A stretch of DNA of 5,179 nt from an uncultured Chloroflexota bacterium (GTDB lineage Bacteria; Chloroflexota; Anaerolineae; Aggregatilineales; Phototrophicaceae): contig CALMDI010000498.1 of NCBI GenBank assembly GCA_937864975.1, forward strand, positions 1 to 5,179. The letters are read 5' to 3'. The notes under the pieces are model-generated. The model had not been told where the DNA came from. It saw only the letters and a list, made by a program, of their open reading frames with translations, and did no database searches. Shown in pieces: positions 1 through 5,179 of this stretch. Numbering within the stretch: position 1 is the stretch's first letter; each line of letters starts with the position of its first letter. The position numbers were made by a program, and so were the translations under genes.

Positions 1-55
1 CCGCGCAAGCGAGACGGGGTGGGGTTGCCCGACTAGCAATCACGGTAATACGGAT

Positions 56-377
56 ATGAAGGATGATACTGAGATTCTGGTCGACCATAAGGGTCGCCTG
101 ATTCGCCTGACGTCAGAGCGGTGGGCGCATATTCTGGCGCACACCGAAATGGAAAATGAACACAACCGCATCATCGAAACTGTTGCAGAACCAGAACTTG
201 TTATTGCAACGGTAACCGACTCGACCGTTCATGTTTATCAGCGTCTCTATGAGAAAAACGCCGGTTACGCGCAAGTATCTGCTTGTGTCGGTGAAGATTA
301 TGTCAGAAGATGCTTTTATACTGACAGCGTTTTACAGCAACCGTCAGAAGAAAGGCACAATTCTATGGCAGAGATGA
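56..377 (+). pseudogene. BECR-fold RNase-like toxin gene, interrupted by a +1 frameshift in an A-run
   Basis: Seen: from ATG 56 the frame reads RLTSERWAHILAHTEM (residues 17-32), then a VIATVTDSTVHVYQRLYEK stretch up to residue 67. After the five-A run at 254-258 this frame loses family resemblance. The next frame over continues TPVTRKYLLVSVK, then AFILTAFYSN and KKGTILWQR, ending at TGA 375-377. Deleting one A restores a single 106-residue protein. Known: small proteins with an [RL]T.ERW.HI..H.EM start, a Pd.V...YxR middle and a TAY.TD..KKGE.LW end are predicted nucleases of the barnase-EndoU-colicin-RelE superfamily (PBECR-like), often paired with DUF2283. Inferred: toxin of a TA-like pair, now inactive, or a sequencing indel. 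The start at 56 is the only ATG/GTG/TTG in frame, as the frame is open to base 1 without another start. Its RBS is weak. Composition is about 48% GC by hand count over 61-360, well below neighbours, suggesting transfer. The family call is from memory of motifs. Confidence 0.6.
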
Positions 378-577
378 CGATCTGGTACGATCAGGAAGGC
401 GACTTTCTCGAAGTCACTTTTGAGAATGCGCCCGCTTCGCTCGAAGAAGTGGCAGATGACATTTTCGAGCGCCGAACGCTGGATGGGCGCGTCGTCGGCA
501 TTGCGGTGTTTAATTTCAGCAAACACGACCGCGACAATCTATCGCTGCCTCTGGCGATTACAGCCATAGCGGGCTAA
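56..577 (+). CDS. Apparent fusion: BECR-like N-part read through into DUF2283
   Basis: As printed, one uninterrupted 173-codon frame runs from ATG 56 to TAA 575-577. Residues 1-67 are the BECR-like half. Residues 68-103 are probably out-of-frame filler: this stretch contains NAGYAQVSACVGEDYVRRC and lacks the KKG..LW ending found in the adjacent frame. Residues 104-173 are DUF2283. An automatic gene caller would report this as a single DUF2283-containing protein. I think the two-gene reading is better, because a single A removed from 254-258 gives the toxin its usual C-terminus and creates a classic overlapping gene junction. If the extra A is real, this 173-residue hybrid would be made, with a truncated nuclease half and an intact antitoxin-like half. 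Confidence 0.45.
   Translation: MKDDTEILVDHKGRLIRLTSERWAHILAHTEMENEHNRIIETVAEPELVIATVTDSTVHVYQRLYEKNAGYAQVSACVGEDYVRRCFYTDSVLQQPSEERHNSMAEMTIWYDQEGDFLEVTFENAPASLEEVADDIFERRTLDGRVVGIAVFNFSKHDRDNLSLPLAITAIAG
350..355 (+). promoter_or_regulatory. Ribosome-binding site inside the toxin gene for DUF2283
   Basis: GAAAGG lies 9 bases upstream of ATG 365, inside the last codons of the toxin gene. It is a better Shine-Dalgarno match than anything before ATG 56. It supports DUF2283 being translated as its own protein, possibly more strongly than the upstream half, as expected for an antitoxin-like product. Confidence 0.45.
365..577 (+). CDS. DUF2283 family small protein, probable antitoxin partner
   Basis: Seen: the C-terminal 67-70 residues match the DUF2283 pattern. 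There is a short beta hairpin with YDQEGDFLEVTF, then an acidic helix-like SLEEVADD, then the signature DGRVVGIAVFNFS. Known: DUF2283 (PF10049) proteins are about 60-80 residues and are commonly encoded next to small nuclease-like or DUF4258-type genes. An antitoxin role is generally suspected, not proven. Two starts compete. ATG 365 has a GAAAGG ribosome-binding site at 350-355 with 9-base spacing. ATG 374 gives the family-typical beginning MTIWYD and overlaps the toxin stop as ATGA (374-377), which suits translational coupling. Either way the gene is intact and could be made independently of the damaged upstream half. It ends 9 bases before the asnS stop codon, which faces it. Confidence 0.7.
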   Translation: MAEMTIWYDQEGDFLEVTFENAPASLEEVADDIFERRTLDGRVVGIAVFNFSKHDRDNLSLPLAITAIAG

Positions 578-586
578 GGTACAGTC

Positions 587-1930
<1,344 letters not shown>

Positions 1931-1964
1931 GTGGGAACTCCCGATGAAAAACAGGTGAAGCTGC

Positions 1965-1970
1965 ATTATC
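1965..1970 (-). promoter_or_regulatory. Possible asnS -10 box
   Basis: On the minus strand GATAAT lies about 35 bases upstream of the asnS start codon and matches TATAAT at five of six positions. A TTGAGG further upstream would be only 13 bases away, too close for a normal -35 element. The call therefore rests on the -10 box alone and is weak. Confidence 0.25.
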
Positions 1971-2037
1971 CTACCGAATCGCCCCTCAATAGTACAGCGC
2001 CACTCCACCGGCGAGTGATAACTATCGAGGACATGCG

Positions 2038-2077
2038 GTAGGGGCGCAGACGGGCGGACCCGTGTGTCCGCCCCTAC
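2038..2077. repeat. GTAGGGGC palindromic intergenic repeat (REP/MITE-like)
   Basis: The outer arms GTAGGGGC (2038-2045) and GCCCCTAC (2070-2077) are exact reverse complements. Inside, GGGCGGAC (2052-2059) pairs perfectly with GTCCGCCC (2066-2073) around a six-base loop, so the right arm can pair with either of two left arms. ACGGG/CCCGT (2050-2054/2059-2063) is a third, competing pairing. The first 11 bases, GTAGGGGCGCA, recur exactly at 3579-3589. No T-run follows on either strand, so it is not a standard intrinsic terminator. Similar short palindromes are, from my recollection, scattered through Chloroflexota genomes. No coding capacity. Confidence 0.6.
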
Positions 2078-2112
2078 GGAGCCATATGCGTGCACTTCAC
2101 CACGCCACCGGC

Positions 2113-2141
2113 GGTCGCCGCGACCCCGCTGCTGTAGCGGG
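2113..2141. repeat. Two small adjacent hairpins
   Basis: GGTCG/CGACC (2113-2117 and 2121-2125, loop of 3) abuts CCCGCT/AGCGGG (2125-2130 and 2136-2141, loop of 5). The second is followed by an A-rich tract, not T-rich, so neither works as an intrinsic terminator for the plus strand. They may belong to the same repeat cluster as the preceding palindrome. In GC-rich DNA hairpins this short also arise by chance. Confidence 0.3.
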
Positions 2142-2215
2142 AAAATCATAAAAATCCTGTAACGGTTGTCGGGTGGATACATCTATCGACCATACACGCA
2201 CGTATGTTATCGCGG

Positions 2216-2221
2216 TATAAC
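2216..2221 (+). promoter_or_regulatory. Possible -10 box for the VTT operon
   Basis: TATAAC lies 26 bases before the VTT start codon and matches the TATAAT consensus at five of six positions. At the expected distance upstream I see only TACACG (2193-2198), a poor -35. Position and orientation fit the operon start, but the support is modest. Confidence 0.3.
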
Positions 2222-2247
2222 TAGAGAAATCTGGTTGAGGTCACGAC

Positions 2248-3000
2248 ATGGACGACATCGGCACCTTTCTTGAAGTGTATGGGCTGGCGGCGATCTTCGG
2301 CATCATGCTCGTCAAAGCGATTGGCGTGCCGATTCCGATTCCTGCCGACGCGCTCATGATCGCCACCTCCGCGCAGGCGGCGGCAGGGCGCTTTGTCGTC
2401 TGGCAGGCATTTGTCGCGCTGCTGATCGCGCTGGTCATCGGCGGGCTGATCCAGTTCGCGCTCGTGCGCGGACCGGGGCGTAACGCGCTCTATCGCTACG
2501 GGCGCTACCTGGGCATGACCCCTTCCCGCCTCGACGTTGCCGCCGACAAGCTGAAGAAAGGCGGCACCCTCGGCATTGGCGTCGCCATCCTCACGCCGGG
2601 CGTGCGCTCGGTCGTCATTCCCGCCGCCGGACTCGCCTGCCTGCCCTTTCGACAGTTCACGCCGGGACTCACGCTTGGCAGCAGCACGTTTCTGGCGCTT
2701 CACTTCTTCCTCGGCTACGTCGGCGGCGCGCTGCTGGGCTGGCTGGGGACGATCATCCCGCTGCCCATTCTCGGCGCGGCTGTGCTGATCATTCTTGCCG
2801 CGGGCTTCCTGATCTGGTACATCCTTCGCCGCCGCCAGATGTGGTACGCCTCGCCGAAAGAAGTCATGTGCCAGGCGTATCATTCGTGGCACGACGCGAC
2901 CTGCCCGATCTGCCTCGCGCTTGGCGCGGCGGATCGCTTGCAGGCGCACTGCCACGTGCCGCCCGCGCGGGAGAACGCCCATGCCGGCGCCCACGTTTAA
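2248..3000 (+). CDS. DedA/VTT-domain membrane protein with Cys/His-rich C-terminal tail
   Basis: Inner-membrane protein of the DedA / VTT (SNARE-associated, PF09335) family. Members are linked to lipid scrambling, undecaprenyl-phosphate recycling and membrane homeostasis. Of 250 residues, hydrophobic segments lie roughly at 8-26, 50-73, 106-126, 142-165 and 170-193. Family marks are the re-entrant PIPIPAD (28-34), where an acidic residue is expected, and TPGVRSVVIPAAGLACLPF (116-134). The latter is the conserved [RF].PG.R...P.AG.....F block, but the first Arg of the family's R(F/Y).PG.R is replaced (ILTPGVR). After the last membrane segment, RRR (194-196) marks a cytoplasmic tail of about 55 residues. 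It contains CPIC (219-222) and HCH (234-236), a possible metal site not typical of DedA. Start: ATG 2248 with GAGG (2237-2240) 7 bases upstream. Its last 20 bases overlap the next gene, indicating an operon. The exact substrate cannot be read from the sequence. Confidence 0.85.
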   Translation: MDDIGTFLEVYGLAAIFGIMLVKAIGVPIPIPADALMIATSAQAAAGRFVVWQAFVALLIALVIGGLIQFALVRGPGRNALYRYGRYLGMTPSRLDVAADKLKKGGTLGIGVAILTPGVRSVVIPAAGLACLPFRQFTPGLTLGSSTFLALHFFLGYVGGALLGWLGTIIPLPILGAAVLIILAAGFLIWYILRRRQMWYASPKEVMCQAYHSWHDATCPICLALGAADRLQAHCHVPPARENAHAGAHV

Positions 3001-3559
3001 CCCCGACCGCATCGCCCGCTACGAAGCCAACGGCTGGCGCGCGTATTACGAGCATAACTGGCTGCGGCTCCTGCGCCTGATCGTCGCCACGAATCAGGCG
3101 GAGTTTCACATCCCGTTCCCGATGTCGCTGCTCGCCGCCTATTACATCACACGCGCGTCGGCAGCGTGGGTGTCCACCAACCACGACCGGGACGCGGTGC
3201 GCCGCCTGCACGAGAAATACTACGAGATCGTGCGGCGCTATTCCGGGTTGACGTTCGACGTGCCGCGCATCGCCGCGCTCGAAGAACAATACTGGGAAGT
3301 CCACCGGCGGCTGTCGGGCAAGCCCGATAAGACGGAATTCGTCGATACGATGGTCGCGCTGCACAGTGAGCTGTTCAATATCTCGCCCGATGAAGCGCGC
3401 GAATCGGCGGCGCTGCGCGTGGCTGCCAACACCACCGTCGATGAGATCACCGGCAAGCGTTCCACCGACCCCGAAGCCGACTGGCGCAAGCTGGAAGACC
3501 AACTGCGCCGCTGTTACCGCTCGCTGCTCGACGTGCTGCAAGCAAAAGCAGCAGTGTAG
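2981..3559 (+). CDS. Uncharacterised helical protein, translationally coupled to the VTT gene
   Basis: A 192-residue protein that I cannot assign to a named family. It looks soluble or membrane-peripheral and largely alpha-helical. The N-terminal part, NPDRIARYEANGWRAYYEHNW (7-27), is rich in aromatics. It is followed by a moderately hydrophobic stretch, LLRLIVATNQAEFHIPFPMS (30-49), and by AAYYITRASAAW (52-63). Charged helices include HEKYYEIVRRYSG (77-89), LEEQYWEVHRRL (100-111) and ADWRKLEDQLRRCYRSLLD (166-184). There is no signal peptide and only one Cys (178). Start: ATG 2981 with GGGAG (2969-2973) at 7 bases. The frame stays open upstream to 2921, but that part lies inside the VTT gene and is Arg-rich. 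The 20-base overlap with the VTT gene implies coupled translation, so a role with that membrane protein is a reasonable inference. I have a vague memory of similar unnamed proteins in Chloroflexota. A strong terminator follows at 3583-3606. Confidence 0.8.
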   Translation: MPAPTFNPDRIARYEANGWRAYYEHNWLRLLRLIVATNQAEFHIPFPMSLLAAYYITRASAAWVSTNHDRDAVRRLHEKYYEIVRRYSGLTFDVPRIAALEEQYWEVHRRLSGKPDKTEFVDTMVALHSELFNISPDEARESAALRVAANTTVDEITGKRSTDPEADWRKLEDQLRRCYRSLLDVLQAKAAV

Positions 3560-3582
3560 ATATAGAAAACGTGGAATTGTAG

Positions 3583-3606
3583 GGGCGCACGGCGTGCGCC
3601 CTTTTT
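3583..3606 (+). terminator. Intrinsic terminator ending the VTT operon
   Basis: A perfect eight-base-pair GC-rich stem, GGGCGCAC (3583-3590) with GTGCGCCC (3594-3601), has a three-base GGC loop and is followed directly by TTTTT (3602-3606). It sits 23 bases after the stop codon of the uncharacterised gene, so it should end the VTT operon transcript. Its upstream flank, GTAGGGGCGCA (3579-3589), is identical to the start of the repeat at 2038. The terminator may thus have been built from a copy of that repeat family. Confidence 0.85.
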
Positions 3607-3639
3607 CTTGGCGCTCCTGGCGGTTAATCCACTCTGCGT

Positions 3640-3667
3640 TTGCGCGCCGGACGCCGACGATTACAAT
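3640..3667 (+). promoter_or_regulatory. Probable promoter of the glycosyltransferase gene
   Basis: The -10 candidate TACAAT (3662-3667) matches the consensus at five of six positions. A weak -35, TTGCGC (3640-3645), lies 16 bases upstream. Transcription would start about 30 bases before GTG 3704 and after the upstream terminator, which fits an independent unit. Judged by eye only. Confidence 0.4.
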
Positions 3668-3703
3668 AACCGCGCTTGCTCGCAAACAGTATCGAGGCAT
3701 CCG

Positions 3704-5179
3704 GTGCAGCGTCTTCGGTGGCTGCTCATCCCGGCGCTGCTGCTGACCTTCTGGTTAGGCGCGCGCGCGCTGGACGATACGCCCCTCTGGAATGACGAGT
3801 GGTATATGATCCGCGACGCCCGCGTCAGCCCGTCGCCGCTGGTCATCTTCAACCACCTCGCCCGCCAGAACCCGTGGCACGCGCCGGGGTACTTCATCCT
3901 GATGAATCCGTGGGGACGCCTGACCGACTGGAACCCGTTCGCGCTGCGGGCGCTGGCGCTGTTCATCGGGCTGCTCGCCGTCGCGTGGACGTACCGCCTG
4001 GGGCGCGATACGGTGTCGCCGCGCGTAGGACTGTTCGCGGCGCTCATCCTCGGCACGTCTGAATTCTTCGTCCACTACCTGCACGAAACGCGCATGTACT
4101 CGCTCACCGTCCTGCTGACGGCGCTCGTCGTGTGGGCATATTGGCGCGTCGTCCGGGCAAAGCGCGAGCCGCGCCCCATGATGTGGCTTCTCCTCTTTTT
4201 GGGAACAGCCGCCTCGCTGTATACGCATTATTTCATGCTGCTTCCGCTCGGCGCGCTTGCCGTCTATCACCTGCTGCTCGCGCCCAGGACGCGCCGCTGG
4301 TGGCTCAGCACCGCGGTGATGACGCTGGGAGGCGTTGTCTTTCTGCCGCAGGTCGTCGCCTTCGCGAACGTGCTCAGCCGCGCCACCGGGCGCACGCTCG
4401 AAGCCCTGATGCCGGGTCCCGACGTGCTGCGCTACGTCGTGTACCTGTTCGGCAACGGGCTGCCGCTGCTGGTGCTGGCGTTCGGAGTCCTCGCGCTTGT
4501 GGCGGCGCGGCGAAAACGCGGCGCATCCGGGCGCGGGCTGCGCGCGCTGCTGTTTCTGGTCGCCGTCATCGCCGCGATCATCCTCGCCATCAGCGTGACC
4601 GTACAGGTTTTCGTGGACGAGCGAACGCGCTACATCATCTTCATCTGGTCGCTGCTGGCAGTCATCGTCGCGGCGGGCATGGTCGAGCTAGGGCGTCTGG
4701 TTGCGGGCAACCGCCGCCTTGCCCGGCTTGTCCCGGTGGTCGCGCTGGCGCTGTGGGCGAGCATCGGCGTGTGGAACAGCCTGAATCCGCGGGTGACCGC
4801 GCAGCTTCCCGGCTTAACCCTGACCTACCCGCTTCAGCACGTCATGCGCGCCCTGCGCGACGTTCACCGCCCCGGCGATTACATCGTCAACGTGATCCCC
4901 GACGCGGACGAGCTTCGACGCTACGGGAACAACGTGTCGTTTTACGTGCAGACCGAACGCCTCGCCGCCGACTCGCGCGCCATCGGCATTGCGGAGAGCG
5001 CCGAGGCGCAGGAAGCGCTGTACCAGTCGGTCATGACCGAAATTGGCGCGGGGCGAGCATACGTCTGGGTCGCCTATCGCACCGACCCGCCGCCGTCGCC
5101 CCTGCCCGAATTCACAGATCGATTACAAGAGCAGTACGGCATGTGCGGCGCCGTGGTCAGCCGCCCCGACCGCCAATTT
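3704..5179 (+). CDS. GT39/PMT-type membrane glycosyltransferase (3' end beyond window)
   Basis: Polytopic integral-membrane glycosyltransferase of the GT-C fold (PMT/ArnT/GT39-like, PF13231-type), expected to move a sugar from a polyprenyl-phosphate carrier to an acceptor on the outer face of the membrane. 492 codons are open to the window edge with no stop. Family marks: a first membrane segment (about 5-22), then the catalytic-type acidic pair in LWNDEWYMI (D31-E32) in the first external loop. These are followed by NPWHAPGYFIL (56-66), ALRALALFIG (80-89), the characteristic HETRMYSL (127-134) and SLYTHYFMLLP (171-181). About nine or ten hydrophobic segments are visible up to residue 356. 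From about 360 on the chain is hydrophilic and should be an extracytoplasmic domain. Start: GTG 3704 with GAGG (3694-3697) 6 bases upstream. The frame is open further upstream, but no better start or RBS is seen. Acceptor (lipid, protein or polysaccharide) unknown. Confidence 0.85.
   Translation, partial: MQRLRWLLIPALLLTFWLGARALDDTPLWNDEWYMIRDARVSPSPLVIFNHLARQNPWHAPGYFILMNPWGRLTDWNPFALRALALFIGLLAVAWTYRLGRDTVSPRVGLFAALILGTSEFFVHYLHETRMYSLTVLLTALVVWAYWRVVRAKREPRPMMWLLLFLGTAASLYTHYFMLLPLGALAVYHLLLAPRTRRWWLSTAVMTLGGVVFLPQVVAFANVLSRATGRTLEALMPGPDVLRYVVYLFGNGLPLLVLAFGVLALVAARRKRGASGRGLRALLFLVAVIAAIILAISVTVQVFVDERTRYIIFIWSLLAVIVAAGMVELGRLVAGNRRLARLVPVVALALWASIGVWNSLNPRVTAQLPGLTLTYPLQHVMRALRDVHRPGDYIVNVIPDADELRRYGNNVSFYVQTERLAADSRAIGIAESAEAQEALYQSVMTEIGAGRAYVWVAYRTDPPPSPLPEFTDRLQEQYGMCGAVVSRPDRQF

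Larger units (their letters stand above)
1931..2247. other. Divergent intergenic region between asnS and the VTT gene
   Basis: These 317 bases separate two divergently transcribed genes. They hold, in order, the short asnS leader, a GTAGGGGC palindromic element (2038-2077), two small hairpins (2113-2141), an A-rich stretch ATCATAAAAATCCTG (2146-2157 region) and the leader of the VTT gene. An open minus-strand extension of asnS (to 2182) crosses it, but its translation is arginine/proline-rich repeat readthrough and I do not regard it as coding. No tRNA, T-box leader or other structured RNA was recognised. Confidence 0.6.

Noticed and set aside
1..36. Possible C-terminal end of an upstream gene (frame 1, ending at TAG 34-36)
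   Set aside because: Only 11 codons are visible, with no recognisable motif. A stop by chance is equally likely.
25..54. TTGCCC and TACGGA as a promoter for the gene at 56
   Set aside because: The -10 would sit directly on the start codon, leaving no leader or RBS, and both boxes match poorly.
1931..2182. 84-codon N-terminal extension of asnS
   Set aside because: It passes through a palindromic repeat, lacks AsnRS homology, and the RBS and homology both point to GTG 1930.
1931..2247. T-box or other riboswitch leader for asnS
   Set aside because: The leader from the likely -10 is only about 28 bases and contains no T-box consensus or stem-loop terminator.
2221..3012. Long minus-strand open frame opposite the VTT gene
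   Set aside because: Translation is Arg/Asp/Gln-rich and low in hydrophobic order. It mirrors a high-GC coding strand and has no RBS or motif.
2864..3700. Minus-strand open frame opposite the uncharacterised gene and terminator
   Set aside because: It crosses the terminator and intergenic DNA. Its composition is that of an antisense shadow, and the plus-strand gene has a good RBS and an operon context.
3755..4270. Minus-strand open frame inside the glycosyltransferase gene
   Set aside because: The plus strand encodes clear GT39 motifs here. The reverse frame is Arg/Gln/Glu-rich shadow sequence.

Overview
This window most likely comes from a GC-rich bacterial chromosome of the Chloroflexota (Anaerolineae-like). 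That is inferred from the gene content, the high GC of the main genes, and short GTAGGGGC-type palindromic repeats between genes, which I associate with this phylum. No marker in the window fixes the taxonomy.

Layout, left to right. (1) Positions 56-577 (+) hold a compact, A/T-richer pair. First comes a small BECR-fold RNase-like (toxin-type) gene, then a DUF2283 gene (antitoxin-type). As printed they form one 173-codon open frame. Close reading shows this fusion is caused by one extra A in a five-A run at 254-258. Removing it gives a 106-residue protein with a family-typical C-terminus, ending at TGA 375-377 and overlapping the DUF2283 start in an ATGA junction. (2) Positions 587-1930 (-) hold asnS, a complete asparaginyl-tRNA synthetase, convergent with the pair and separated by only 9 bases. 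(3) Positions 1931-2247 are a divergent intergenic region with a GTAGGGGC palindrome, two small hairpins and weak -10-like boxes. (4) Positions 2248-3559 (+) hold a two-gene operon. A DedA/VTT-family membrane protein with a Cys/His-rich cytoplasmic tail overlaps by 20 bases an unrecognised 192-residue helical protein. A strong intrinsic terminator follows, and its left arm carries the same 11-mer as the repeat at 2038. (5) From 3704 to the right edge (+) runs a polytopic glycosyltransferase of the GT39/PMT type, cut by the window.

Functionally these look like four independent units: a probable toxin-antitoxin type module damaged or mis-sequenced in the toxin half, a translation housekeeping gene, a membrane-homeostasis operon with an uncharacterised partner, and an envelope glycosylation enzyme. 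The points most worth a second look are the single-base frameshift that fakes a toxin-antitoxin fusion, and the VTT operon with its possible metal-binding tail and unknown partner.
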